64,000 nucleotides of DNA from Cherax quadricarinatus (GCF_038502225.1 NC_091378.1:9528432-9592431); one strand, 5' to 3'. Shown: positions 1 to 10,758, counted from the first letter of the stretch. Numbers and translations: made by a program. The notes: generated from the letters alone by a model not told the origin.

Positions 1-2
1 CG

Positions 3-725
3 TGTCGGCTGTGTGGGTCGTATGACCACATAGCGGCACAGTGTGGTAAGCGTCGTGGGAATCTCCAAATATCGCAACAGCAACAACCGGAAGAAGTCGA
101 GGAAGTTGAGGGACGAGAACAGTCTTATGCTCACCCGTCTCGACAACGGACATCTTGGAGTGAAGAGGTAGAAAAAGCGCAGGAGAATGCTTTGGAGGAT
201 GCAAAACAGCGAGAAGAATCACCGTCACTGGACATAAATAAAGTATTGGAAGAGACTCTGCCCACTATGGGGGAAGAGGATGTAGCGGCGTCTTTAGTGA
301 AGGCACTGGATGTTTTGTTAGACGAGTCGATCGTCAACCATGTGGAGGATCCAGGTGCAATTTTGGGATCGGTTGAACATCATGGTGAGGCGACGGATGG
401 AAGCATTGAGTCTAGTGTGTCGCATGGTATGACGGTAAATGTAGCAGAAGTGGAGGTGCATCACGATAGTACTAAAGAAATCCCAATGCAGGTGGAGGGT
501 AGGACGCGAAAGCGAACTGCGACCCCATCAGACTCAGACGACGTGCTTACTCCTGCCCAAAGGCCAGGAAAAAAGTCTTGGGCGGATGTACAGAGGACAG
601 GGAACAGAGAATCCACGAAACAAGGGTTTATCAAGGTGGTTCCCAAAAAAGGGGGGAGGGATAGAGGTGGTGTAAAATGTATAAGTGAAAAGTCTATACC
701 TAGAACGAAAGGAAAACCCCATTAA
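3..725 (+). CDS. ORF1 protein (nucleic-acid-binding, gag-like), C-terminal part
   Basis: The frame is open from base 3 to the TAA at 723-725. It begins inside a CX2CX4HX4C zinc knuckle with Cys codons at 3, 12 and 42 and His at 27, matching the knuckle of the minus-strand relative at 15307-16563. ORF1 proteins of this LINE type bind the element RNA and form the RNP. The rest is low in complexity and acidic, except for a conserved C-terminal patch near 528-575 (SDSDDVLTPAQR followed by GK and W) that the relative shares, preceded in both copies by a TRKR basic stretch. Start codon and RRM-like region lie outside the window. No internal stop is seen. Confidence 0.8.
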   Translation, partial: CRLCGSYDHIAAQCGKRRGNLQISQQQQPEEVEEVEGREQSYAHPSRQRTSWSEEVEKAQENALEDAKQREESPSLDINKVLEETLPTMGEEDVAASLVKALDVLLDESIVNHVEDPGAILGSVEHHGEATDGSIESSVSHGMTVNVAEVEVHHDSTKEIPMQVEGRTRKRTATPSDSDDVLTPAQRPGKKSWADVQRTGNRESTKQGFIKVVPKKGGRDRGGVKCISEKSIPRTKGKPH

Positions 726-739
726 TTGACTTTAAGGTT

Positions 740-3700
740 TTGACAATAAATATTAACGGTTTGAGATCTGAGCGGAAGCGAAAGTGGTTTAATGAATTTT
801 TGGTGCGTCTAGATGTGGATGTGGTATTTATCCAAGAACACAATTACAGAATTGGATATGAGTTAGAAATGGATGGTTATGATGTGTATATGGAATATGC
901 GACGAGGTTAAAAGGAGGCGTCGCCATTCTGGTAAAGGAAAATAGCCCGTTTGTAGTACGCCATAGTGAAAGGGGGGAGGGGAGAGTGAATAGGGTGGAT
1001 GGTTTATGGGGTAGAGCACACATAAGTTTTGTATGTGTATATGGGCCGGCCGAGGGAGATGTACGACTTAAAACTCATTTTGTACAAGATGTATTAGTAT
1101 ATTATCTACGTAGTTTACCAAATGTAGCGATAATAGGGGGCGACTGGAATTGTGTAATACGACGAAAAGATGTGGAGCCTCGAGGAGCAGGTTGTTGCTT
1201 GGGATTCCTGGGAGATTTATTGACGAGTGTGGGTTTAATGGATGTGTGTGGGGGGGGTGGCATGGTGGAGCATACTTTTATTAGACGAGATTATGCGGCG
1301 AGATTGGATAGAATGTACGTGTCTAGTGCGGTTACAGTGCGGAGAGTGAATGTGATAAATGTGGTTTTTTCGGATCATAGAGGAGTTGTAATGGATGTAG
1401 ATATTGAGGGTGTGCCTAGAAGGGGTCCATCTTTTTGGAAATTAAATGTAAAGTTATTGAAGAGGGAGGAAAGTCTTTTGTCTTTTGGGCATATGTGGGA
1501 ACGCCTTGTGGTTGAAGCACCTAGAGATGTGGATTTGGTTAATTGGTGGGAAACGATAGCCAAAAAGCGAATTAAGGAATATTATATTAGTCAAGGAGTG
1601 AGATATAGTCAGTTACAATACGGTTTCCAACGATATTTAGAGGGGCAGTTGCGCGACTGCTATGTACAAGCGAATGCTAATTATCCTGTTATAGAAATTG
1701 AAAGAATTAAGGAGCAACTACGAAATTTACAAAACGAAAGGTTTGATGGGGAAAGGCTTAAGGGTGGAATCGAAGAGGTTTTGTGGGGAGATCGGCCGTC
1801 GGCGTGTGTGTTGAGGAATCAACACAGACGTCGCAAAGCAATGGAGTTAATGGGGTTGAATGTTCAGGTAGGTATGCAGGGGTATAGAGTGAATCAGGAG
1901 TTGACGACGACGGAGGGTATGAGTGGGTATATAGATGCATGGGTTAAATTGAAAACGCAAAGTGTTGGAATAAGTGAAATTGCATTGCAGTCAATCGGTA
2001 GGTTTGTGCAGTGTGAGCTGGAGGAGCATGATCGTTTGATGTTGGGAGGGCCGATAACGGAGTGTGAGACTTGGGAGGCTTTATCTGGGGCGCAATTGGG
2101 TAAGGCGCCAGGAATTGATGGGTTGCCCAGCGACTTTTATCTTCAAAATTGGAACGTTTTAAAGGGGTTTTTGGTACGTTTATTCAATATAATGAAGCGG
2201 GATGGGGTTTTAGGGGAACAACAAAGGTTGGCTGTGGTCGTCCTAGTTCCTAAAGGCGAGCCATTAACGGTTAAAGATTATCGTGCAATCTCGTTATTAT
2301 GTGGTGACTATAAAATTTTTGGAAGGATCTTGGCTAACAGAATAAAAAAAGTCCTGGGCAGAGTGATTGACAAGGGACAATATGGGGTGCCGGGCAGGTC
2401 TATGTATGAAGGTCACGGTATGATTAGAAGTTTTATTGAAGAAAGAGTAAGATTAGGAAAGGGGGGGGTATTGGCTATAGATTGGGAGGCGGCATATGAT
2501 AGTGTGGAACGGGAGACGTTATGGAAGATCATGAGATGGCAGGGGTTTGGTGCGGAAATTATATCATGGGCCAAATTAATGTATCAGGAGGCAACCTTGC
2601 GTGTGCAGGTGAATGGGAGGTTGGGAGATCGAATTCAGATGGGAAGGGGTTTGCGTCAAGGTTGTCCCCTTTCACAAATTTTTTTTGCTTGTTTTCAAGA
2701 TCCCTTTTATAGAGGGATAAGGGTTTTATTGGAAGCAAAGGGGATGGGTAATGTAAGGGATGGGGGAGCGGGCATTGTTGGATATGTCGACGATACGACG
2801 ATTTTGGTGAGAGAAAACATGGATTTGATTCGGGTAGAAACGTTAGTGAAAGTTTTTGAAAAGGCTACTGGCATGACGATCAACATGGGGAAAACAAAGT
2901 ATATGAATCTTGGAAAAGGGTCACGTGAGGACGGAATGGTTGCTGAAAGGTGGAAAAGGGTGGACCAAATAAAGATATGTGGGATCGTTTATGTAAATGA
3001 TTTCAAGTTAGCACAGCAAATAAATTCCGTGCGTATCGTTGACAGTGTTCTGAAGCGCCTCAGTGGTTTAAGAGCTGCTAATTTAAGTTTGCAACAAAGG
3101 GTGATTACAACGAATGTGCTATTATATAGTAAACTATGGCATGTTACGGTAATATTTCCGATACTTCGTTGTGAGTTAAAAAGGCTACAAAAAAGTGTTT
3201 TTAGATTCATTTGGGGAACAGGGAGCGAATGGTTAAGTAGAGCGGTTGTCACACTCCCGGTTGGCCGTGGAGGGCTGGGTCTTATAGATGTCGAAAAGAG
3301 GATAATAAGTATGTATTTAAAACATAGTTATAAGCGGGAGGGAGGGGTGAAAGGAGACGGTCTTCATAGGATACATCAGGATATGCGACGGTGGTGGGGA
3401 GGTAGGGAGTTCATGATAGGTGAGGCAATGTTACGGGTATTTATAAACGTGAGGGATCCTTTACATATTAAATTGAGAAATCTTGATAGGGCAGATGGTA
3501 AGGCTTTGGTAGCGGCGGTAGAAGGAGTATATCCGATGTATGATTGGCGTAATATTTGGGGGCGTTTAAACAAATTGCGTTTAAAACCTAAAGTCAGAGA
3601 AGTTATGTATAGATTTTTACATGGAATATTGCCGTCAGGAATGGTTTTATTCTATAAGAGAATACGAGAGGATGGGGAATGCAAGGATTGTGGAGGATTG

Positions 3701-4063
3701 GCGACTATTTATCATACGGTGTATTTTTGCGATTGTATTGAACTTATAAGGGTTTGGATGGGTAAGGTTTTAAGGTTAGTGGGGGGAGGGGGGTTGCAGG
3801 TCTTGAGGGTTTTAAGTTTAGATATAACTGGGGTGAATAAAAGGGTTGAGAATGCGATTGGGTATATGATTACGGATTATATTTACATGATGTGGGCTAT
3901 GAGGGAGGCGGACGTGCGTGCAAGAATTAATGCGTTGGCAGCAACTTTTTATAGGACACAGTGTAGGAATAAAGGGGTGTATGGAGGGAGATGGGAGAGA
4001 GATTTTAGTGAGGGTTATCGAAATTTCACATTAAGGGATTTATGGGATTTGCAAAATGGGTAA
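740..4063 (+). CDS. ORF2: AP-endonuclease / reverse transcriptase of Tx1/L1-like LINE
   Basis: About 1107 residues are open with no stop. The N-terminal APE-type endonuclease shows NINGLR, QEHN, GGDWNC (Asp codon 1142) and SDH (1370-1378), which make the first-strand nick for target-primed reverse transcription. The RT follows, with a conserved GQYGVPGRSM stretch, the palm D in AIDWEAAYDS, GLRQGCPLSQ, and the catalytic YVDD at 2783-2794 (about residue 682). A C-terminal CX2CX7HX4C cluster (CKDC...HTVYFC) is typical of L1/Tx1 proteins. No RNase H domain is seen. There is no ATG near the start: the position matching the relative's ATG is TTG at 740, 14 bases after the ORF1 stop, and the frame is open back only to 704. 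The start codon may have been lost, or translation may depend on ORF1 termination-reinitiation. Confidence 0.85.
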   Translation: MTININGLRSERKRKWFNEFLVRLDVDVVFIQEHNYRIGYELEMDGYDVYMEYATRLKGGVAILVKENSPFVVRHSERGEGRVNRVDGLWGRAHISFVCVYGPAEGDVRLKTHFVQDVLVYYLRSLPNVAIIGGDWNCVIRRKDVEPRGAGCCLGFLGDLLTSVGLMDVCGGGGMVEHTFIRRDYAARLDRMYVSSAVTVRRVNVINVVFSDHRGVVMDVDIEGVPRRGPSFWKLNVKLLKREESLLSFGHMWERLVVEAPRDVDLVNWWETIAKKRIKEYYISQGVRYSQLQYGFQRYLEGQLRDCYVQANANYPVIEIERIKEQLRNLQNERFDGERLKGGIEEVLWGDRPSACVLRNQHRRRKAMELMGLNVQVGMQGYRVNQELTTTEGMSGYIDAWVKLKTQSVGISEIALQSIGRFVQCELEEHDRLMLGGPITECETWEALSGAQLGKAPGIDGLPSDFYLQNWNVLKGFLVRLFNIMKRDGVLGEQQRLAVVVLVPKGEPLTVKDYRAISLLCGDYKIFGRILANRIKKVLGRVIDKGQYGVPGRSMYEGHGMIRSFIEERVRLGKGGVLAIDWEAAYDSVERETLWKIMRWQGFGAEIISWAKLMYQEATLRVQVNGRLGDRIQMGRGLRQGCPLSQIFFACFQDPFYRGIRVLLEAKGMGNVRDGGAGIVGYVDDTTILVRENMDLIRVETLVKVFEKATGMTINMGKTKYMNLGKGSREDGMVAERWKRVDQIKICGIVYVNDFKLAQQINSVRIVDSVLKRLSGLRAANLSLQQRVITTNVLLYSKLWHVTVIFPILRCELKRLQKSVFRFIWGTGSEWLSRAVVTLPVGRGGLGLIDVEKRIISMYLKHSYKREGGVKGDGLHRIHQDMRRWWGGREFMIGEAMLRVFINVRDPLHIKLRNLDRADGKALVAAVEGVYPMYDWRNIWGRLNKLRLKPKVREVMYRFLHGILPSGMVLFYKRIREDGECKDCGGLATIYHTVYFCDCIELIRVWMGKVLRLVGGGGLQVLRVLSLDITGVNKRVENAIGYMITDYIYMMWAMREADVRARINALAATFYRTQCRNKGVYGGRWERDFSEGYRNFTLRDLWDLQNG

Positions 4064-4334
4064 GGGGACACAACGGGCTATTTTCCTAGACTTGGGTGTG
4101 AGCATGGAGTGCTGTTTATAAGGATGTATAATTGAGTTTTGATATCTATGGGCAATATGGTTATTGCCCCGAGGGTTTCAGGAACTAAAAAGTTATTATT
4201 TAGAAATGTGTTGTACTACGATTGCATATTATCATTTATCATGCATAAATCATTTCAAGGACTTTACGATGAAAATTTTCAATGACTCAAATATGTTATA
4301 GGTGTCTTTAATGATTTTGATTCAAGTGTAATGT

Positions 4335-4370
<36 letters not shown>
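4064..4370 (+). other. 3' UTR and poly(A) tail of the Tx1/L1-like element
   Basis: About 275 bases of non-coding sequence follow the ORF2 stop and end in 32 consecutive A residues (4339-4370). This is much shorter than the roughly 1.17-kb 3' UTR of the minus-strand relative, so the two belong to different subfamilies. Confidence 0.75.
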
Positions 4371-4372
<2 letters not shown>

Positions 4373-5837
4373 TGATAGGTGCTGAAGAAAGGACTTACGA
4401 ATACCTTTCTCCGGAAAAGTATTAGACTCACTGGCCTCTTTCAAATCATAACATTCTTGCAAAAAAAGGAAAAAAAAACTGACGCTCTTCAACAGATGCT
4501 GATATGATTAGATATAATGGTTACGAAAATAAAGTAAAATCTATGTTATTTGCTCTGAAGTGTTTGTACACTATTACTCTAGCGTAATAGTCTTACCGTC
4601 TTTTGAACAAGAGATTGTAATATATTACTCTACTGGATAGTTAACTTATGACACTGAGGTTGACTCTGATTATTACTGATTCTATGTCATCACTGAAGGC
4701 TCTTGACTCACATAATGACTCTAACATGCTCAGATACTAAAATATCTGAGAAAAGGATTTATTGTACTATTGTTATTAATTCCATCACTCACTGGATTAC
4801 TCCTTCATGATAAAGTTGATAATTTAGTCAAAGAAAGTACCCTGAAGAAAAATGTTGAATATGACTTTGTGTATCTGTGTCTAGCATTAGTAATAATATT
4901 TGAAGAGAAGTGAATAATGAAACTGAATGTTACAGGAATGTAGTTAGAAACCTACCGTAACATGAACATAGATAAGTATGTTTATGGAGCAACATGTAAT
5001 GTGAACAGACTGATGTCGTAGTGGCCAGGCTTAGGCTTGGTTACACGTACTTCTGGCAGTTTGTTGGACACACACACACATGTGACCAGCCCTCTGGTCA
5101 CTATCTTGAAAACTGTGCTTAATTGTCCACTTATTGAGGAATATAGAGATTGGGAGAATAAGAACGAATGTGATACGTCAAGTTATTAATGAAAATAAGA
5201 TACCAGACATGTTAAGCAAATTTCTTAAATTTTCTTGCAACAGATAAGTTCCTAGGTCTTTTATATATCCAAATGTTCTTGCACTAAAGTCCACAGGATG
5301 GATATGAGATGCACAATAATCCAGCTCCTTCGGCGGCAAAATCTAAATCAAACAGATATTACTATAACAAACACAAGGAAATTAATAATTTGGATAACTA
5401 GACTTCAGAACAAGAGATGCCGTACCAGGGATGATGCTCTTCATGTGATCTCTGTAGTCTGGAATATTGCTGTACATTAACAGCCCCTTTCAAGGTGGGC
5501 AAAGCTGCACATCTAAATAATGTACAGAGAACCTTCAATACCTGTGTAAATTCAGTCAACCATCTCAATTATTGCGAACGTCGGAGGTCCCTTGACCGAC
5601 CTTCCTAGAATGTAACCCAGGAAGACACTTCATAATTTACACTTGGAAAATTCTGGGGAATTTGGTTCCAAATGTGAAGACTGAAATATGTCTTAGAAAG
5701 CAAGAAGGTCAGCAGATTGTGAAAAATACAAACAGTGAGAAGCTGAGGCACATTGAGTGCACTAATAGATAACTCAGTAAGTGTAGAGAGATCAAGAATT
5801 CTCAACACTTCCCTTCATATACCAGAAGAATTGTAAA
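4371..5837. other. No gene recognised
   Basis: AT-rich single-copy-looking sequence. The open frames are short and show no recognisable domain. A short CA run lies near 5070. I see no RNA gene or intact element. Confidence 0.5.
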
Positions 5838-5995
5838 ATTGAACACATGTGCAACTTCTGGGTATCGTTATTTGTAGACGTTTCGCCCTTCAGTGGCTTT
5901 ATCAGTACAAGGACATAATGTGAAGACTGTAGAAATACATACAAAAGACGAGGTAATCAGTCCTCAGTTCCAGATGCTGCACGTGTCCAGTTTTT
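5838..5995 (+). repeat. Fragment resembling a dispersed decapod repeat
   Basis: The stretch around GACGTTTCGCCCTTCAGTGG and the following GGCTTTATCAGTACAA resembles a repeat I remember as common in decapod sequences. No second copy is in this window, so the call rests on memory alone. Confidence 0.3.
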
Positions 5996-6039
5996 CTTCT
6001 TGTCCTCTTGTCAGGATTGTATTCCACTCATGTACCACT

Positions 6040-6186
6040 AGAGGAATTACCAACAGACTCCTGGCTGTCTTCAAGAGGAGACTTGATAAGTTCCTCAAGT
6101 TAGTTCTTCATCAGTCGGGTTCTGGTGGCCTCGTTGGGTTGCAGACGGCTAGTGCCAACAGTCGGGTTAATCAAGTTGTCTACCGG
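6040..6186 (+). pseudogene. C-terminal remnant of a LINE ORF
   Basis: The translation includes RLDKFLKLVLHQSG followed by GLVGLQTASANSRVNQ. This aligns with VPDQPGCGSYVGLRAA and GNSLVDQ encoded at 60700-60822, so the two are copies of the same LINE C-terminal segment. This copy has lost the residues after NQ and does not reach the GGCC/GGGGG tail. The family is probably CR1-like, inferred from the neighbouring fragments at 32115-34425. Confidence 0.5.
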
Positions 6187-6229
6187 TCCGCTGGTGCTCT
6201 GACCTCCGGCAATGTCGACAGTTAACTTC

Positions 6230-6440
6230 CAGTTAGCCTCCAGTTCTCTCCCTCGCCTATCAACCTCTCTTACTGTATCTCTCACCCTCTCCCTCACCTC
6301 CCTCTCTCTGCCTCACCTCCCTCTCTTTTACCTCAGATCATCTCTCTGTCTCTCTTCCCTCACCTCTGCCATACCTCTCTCCCCACCCCTCACCTTCCTA
6401 TCTCTACCTCACTCCCCTCCTCCCTTATTTGTGACAGTCT
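6230..6440. repeat. Pyrimidine-rich low-complexity tract
   Basis: An imperfect run of CTCTC/CCTC motifs on the + strand with almost no A or G. The open frames across it are compositional. Confidence 0.7.
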
Positions 6441-6499
6441 AATCCAACACAAACTAATATTCTACAACAGAAGACAACGCAAAAGAGCAGTAACATAAA

Positions 6500-6701
6500 A
6501 GAGACAATAGAGAGGCAGTAGAAGACAGTTCCTTCATATAAGAGACAACAGAGAGGCAGTAGAAGACAGTTCCTTCATATAAGAGACAACAGAGAGGCAG
6601 TAGAAGACAGTTCCTTCATATAAGAGACAACAGAGAGGCAGTAGAAGACAGTTCCTTCATATAAGAGACAACAGAGAGGCAGTAGAAGACAGGTCCTTCA
6701 T
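6500..6701. repeat. 41-bp tandem repeat, about 5 copies
   Basis: Units contain GAGAGGCAGTAGAAGACAG followed by TTCCTTCATATA and repeat every 41 bases with very few differences. The last copy changes AGTTCC to GGTCC and then loses register. There is no coding signal. Confidence 0.9.
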
Positions 6702-6976
6702 CCCCAGCCCCCCAAAACATGAAAGGCCAGATCTCTATGTCTGAACAAGAACCATAAAAGGCCAGCACAGCAAAGACTTATCTTCATTACTGGGAATGGG
6801 AAGCTTAGGGCAATAAAGGAAGATAAGAGAGAGTGTTTATCACGTGTCGTTATCCACAAGCCTAAGAGGTTTATTTTTTAATATAAGTGTGATATTAGTT
6901 TTATGAGAAACGCTCGCGAACGTGAGCCCATACACACGCACACACTCCATGAATGTTTTTACTGAATGGAGTGAGA

Positions 6977-7846
6977 TACAGTTGTTGCAGGGGTTGTGAG
7001 TGCAACAACTCTTGCAGGGGTTGTGAGTGCAGCAGCTATTACAGAGATTGTGAGTGCAAAAACTATTGCAGAGGTTGCGAGTGCAACAACTCTTGCAGAG
7101 GTTGAGTGCAACAACTCTTGCAGAGGTTGTAAGTGCAACTATTATTGCAGAGGTTGTGAGTGCAACAACTCTTGCAGAGGATGTGAGTGCAACAACTATT
7201 GCAGAGGTTGTGACCAACAACTATTGCAGAGGTTGTGAGTGCAACAACTCTTGCAGAGGTTGTGAGTGCAACAACTATTGCAGAGGTTGTGAGTGCAACA
7301 ACTATTACAGAGGTTGTGAGTGCAACAACTCTTGCAGAGTTTGTGAGTGCAACAACTATTACAGAGGTTGTGAGTGCAACAACTATTGCAGAGGTTGTGA
7401 GTGCAACAACTATTGCAGAGGTTGTGAGTGCAACAACTATTGCAGAGGTTGTGAGTGCAACAACTCTTGCAGAAGTTGTGAGTGCAACAACTATTGAAGA
7501 GGTTGTGAGTGCAACAACTATTGCAGAGGTTGTGAGTGCAACAACTCTTGCAGAGGTTGTGAGTGCAACAACTCTTGCAGAGGTTGTGAGTGCAACAACT
7601 CTTGCAGAGGTTGTGAGTGCAACAACTATTACAGAGGTTGTGAGTGCAACAACTATAGCAGAGGTTGTGAGTGCAACAACTATTACAGAGGTTGTGAGTG
7701 CAACAACTGTAGCAGAGGTTGTGAGTGCAACAACTATTGCAGAGGTTGTGAGTGCAATAACTATTGCAGAGGTTGTGAGTAACAACTATTACAGAGGTTG
7801 TGAGTGCAACAACTATTGCAGAAGTTGTGAGTGCAACATTTGGGAA
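6977..7846. repeat. 27-bp minisatellite, variant A (about 32 copies)
   Basis: The core is GTGAGTGCAACAACTATTGC followed by AGAGGTT, repeating every 27 bases with scattered substitutions and occasional indels, for example near 7215 and 7780. Because 27 is divisible by 3, each frame reads as a 9-residue repeat (VSATTIAEV), which explains the long open frames on both strands. It is related to the 27-bp arrays at 8336-10758 and 30840-31925. Confidence 0.92.
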
Positions 7847-7879
7847 TCTTGATTGTGGAAACGTTTTGCCACCTTTGCA

Positions 7880-8290
7880 CTGAAGAAGCTACTGGCTGGC
7901 GAAACACTGTACTGAAGAAGCCACTGGCTGGCGAAACATTGTACTGAAGAAGCCACTGGCTGGCGAAACATTGTACTGAAGAAGCTACTGGCTGGCGAAA
8001 CATTGTACTGAAGAAGCCACTGGCTGGCGAAACATTGTACTGAAGAAGCCACTGGCTGGCGAAACATTGTACTGAAGAAGCTACTGGCTGGCGAAACGTT
8101 GTAATGAAGAAGCCACTGGCTGGCGAAAAATTGTACTGAAGAAGCCACTGGCTGGCGAAACATTGTACTGAAGAAGCTACTGGCCGGCGAAACATTGTAC
8201 TGAAGAAGCCACTGGCTGGCGAAACATTGTACTGAAGAAGCCACTGGCTGGCGAAACATTGTACTGAAGAAGCCACTGGCTGGCGAAACG
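7880..8290. repeat. 32-bp tandem repeat, about 13 copies
   Basis: Each unit contains CACTGGCTGGCGAAACATTG and GAAGAAG with a 32-base period. The flanks (GAAACGTTTTGCC on the left, GAAACGTTTCCAGAATAAAG on the right) look like the two halves of a dispersed repeat whose central GAAGAAG...GGCGAAAC segment was amplified. There is no unique spacer between units, so it is not a CRISPR array. Confidence 0.9.
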
Positions 8291-8335
8291 TTTCCAGAAT
8301 AAAGATACCCAAGTGTACACAAGTGTCTCATTAAC

Positions 8336-10758
8336 TATTATAGTGATTGTGAGAGTAGGAACTATTGAAGGTGTTGTGAGAGCAACAACTATTGTAGGGA
8401 TTGTGAGAGTATTAACTATTGAAGGTGTTGTGAGAGCAACAACTATTGTAGGGATTGTGAGAGTATTAACTATTGAAGGTGTTGTGAGAGCAACAACTAT
8501 TGTAGGGATTGTGAGAGTATTAACTATTGAAGGTGTTGTGAGAGCAACAACTATTGTAGGGATTGTGAGAGTATTAACTATTGAAGGTGTTGTGAGAGCA
8601 ACAACTATTGTAGGGATTGTGAGAGCATTAACTATTGAAGGTGTTGTGAGAGCAACAACTATTGTCCGGATTGTGAGAGTATTAACTATTGAAGGTGTTG
8701 GGAGAGCAACAACTATTGTAGAGATTGTGAGAGTAGGAACTATTGATGGTGTTATGAGAGCAACAACTATTGATGGGGTTGTGAGAGCAACAACTATTGT
8801 AGAGATTGTGAAAGTAGGAACTATTGATGGTGTTGTGAGAGCAACATCTATTGTAGGGATTGTGAGAGTAGGAACTATTGATGGTGTTGCGAGAGCAACA
8901 ACTATTGTAGGGATTGTGAGAGTAGGAACTATTGATGGTGTTATGAGAGCAACAACTATTGTAGGGATTGTGAGAGTAGGAACTATTGATGGTGTTGTGA
9001 GAGCAACAACTATTGTAGAGATTGTGAAAGTAGTAACTATTGATGGTGTTGCGAGAGCAACAACTATTGTAGGGATTGTAAGAGTAGGAACTATTAATGG
9101 TGTTGTGAGAGCAACAGCTATTGTAGAGATTGTGAGAGTAGGAACTATTGATGGTGCTATGAGAGCAACGACTATTGTAGGGATTGTAAGAGTAGGAACT
9201 ATTGATGGTGTTGTGAGAGCAAAAACTATTGTAGGGATTGTGAGAGTAGGAATTATTGATGGTGTGTGTTGTGAGAGCAAAAACTGTTGTAGGGAGTGTG
9301 AGAGTAGGAATTATTGATGTTGTGAGGGCAACAACTATTGTAGGGATTGTGAGAGAAGGAATTATTGATGGTGTTGTGAGAGCAACAACTGTTGTAGGGA
9401 TTATGAGAGCAGGAATTATTGATGGTATTGTGAGAGCAACAACTATTGTAAGGATTGTGAAAGTAAGAACTATTGATGGTGTTGTGAGAGCAACAACTAT
9501 TGTAGGGATTGTGAGAGTAAGAATTATTGATGGTGTTGTGAGAGCAACAACTATTGTAGGGATTGTGAGAGTAAGAACTATTGATGGTGTTGTGAGAGCA
9601 ACAACTATTGTAGGTATTGTGAGAGTAGGAAATATTGATGGTGTTGTGAGATCAACAACTATTGTAGGGATTATGAGAGTAAGAACTATTGATGGTGTTG
9701 TGAGAGCAACAACTATTGGTGGTGTTGTGAGAGCAACAACTATTGATGGTGTTGTGAGAGCAACAACTATTGATGGTGTTGTGAGAGCAACAACTGTTGA
9801 TGGTGTTGTGAGAGCAACAACTATTGATGGTGTGAGAGCAACAACAATTAATGGTGTTGTGAGAGCAACAACTATTGATGGTGTTGTGAGAGCAACAACA
9901 ATTAATGGTGTTGTGAGAGCAACAACTATTGATGGTGTTGTGAGAGCAACAACTGTTGATGGTGTTGTGAGAGCAACAACTATTGATGGTGTTGTGAGAG
10001 CAACAACAATTAATGGTGTTGTGAGAGCAACAACTATTGATCGTTTGGTGAGAGCAACAACAATTGATGGTGTTGTGAGAGCAAAAATTATTGATGGTGT
10101 TGTGAGAGCAACAACTATTGATGGTGTTGTGAGAGCAACAACTATTGATGGTGTTGTGAGAGCAACAACTATTGATGGTGTTGTGAGAGCAAGAACAATT
10201 GATGGTGTTGTGAGAGCAACAACTGTTGATGGTGTTGTGAGAGCAACAACTATTGATGGTATTGTGAGAGCAACAATAATTGATGGTGTTGTGAGAGCAA
10301 CAACTATTGATGGTGTTGTGAGAGCAACAATAATTGATGGTGTTGTGAGAGCAACAACTATTGATGGTGTTGTGAGAGCAACAACTGTTGATGATGTGAG
10401 AGCAGCAACTATTGATGGTGCTGTCAGAGCAACAACAATTGATGGTGTTGTGAGAGCAACAACTATTAATGGGGTTGTGATAGCAACAACTATTAATGGT
10501 GTTGTGATAGCAACAACTATTAATGGTGTTGTGATAGCAACAACTATTAATGGTGTTGTGATAGCAACAACTATCGATGGTGTTGTGAGAGCAACAACTA
10601 TTGATGGTGTTGTGAGAGCAACAACTAATAATGGTGTTGTGATAGCAACAACTATTAATGGTGTGATAGCAACAATTAATGGTGTTGTGATAGCAACAAC
10701 TATTAATGGTGTTGTGATAGCAACAACTATTAATGGTGTTGTGAGAGCAACAACTATT
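8336..10758. repeat. 27-bp minisatellite, variants B and C, with a 54-bp higher-order zone
   Basis: The core is GAGAGCAACAACTATTGATG plus GTGTTGT. From 8336 to about 9700, two diverged 27-mers alternate to give a 54-bp period (an AACTATTGTAGGGATTGTG half and a TATTGAAGGTGTTG half). After 9700 the period is a simple 27. From about 10470 the units switch to GTGATAGCAACAACTATTAA (variant C). The array stops at the poly(T) end of the minus-strand LINE and resumes at 16695. The open frames up to 533 residues read only as 9-residue repeats. Confidence 0.93.

Larger units (their letters stand above)
1..4370 (+). mobile_element. Tx1/L1-like non-LTR retrotransposon, 5' part outside window
   Basis: Two consecutive reading frames (a zinc-knuckle ORF1 and an endonuclease-reverse transcriptase ORF2) are followed by a short 3' UTR and a 32-base poly(A) run at 4339-4370. 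This is the layout of an L1/Tx1-type LINE. The element enters the window in the middle of the ORF1 zinc knuckle, so its true 5' end and target-site duplication cannot be judged. A diverged relative lies on the opposite strand at 10757-16694 with the same ORF order and the same 14-base ORF1-ORF2 spacing. Assignment to the Tx1 group rests on protein motifs and not on a phylogeny. Confidence 0.85.

Noticed and set aside
6996..7497. Cys-rich frame (ECNNYCRGC repeats) resembling a toxin or metallothionein
   Set aside because: It is another frame of the 27-bp minisatellite, with no signal peptide and units identical at the DNA level.
7880..8290. CRISPR-like array of 32-bp repeats
   Set aside because: Repeats are directly adjacent with no unique spacers, no cas genes, and the genome is eukaryotic.
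6977..10758. Open frames of 200-533 residues (VSATTIAEV, ATTIDGVVR repeats)
   Set aside because: The 27-bp period is a multiple of three, so stop-free units stay open. Both strands are open, and indels interrupt units without any frame preservation.
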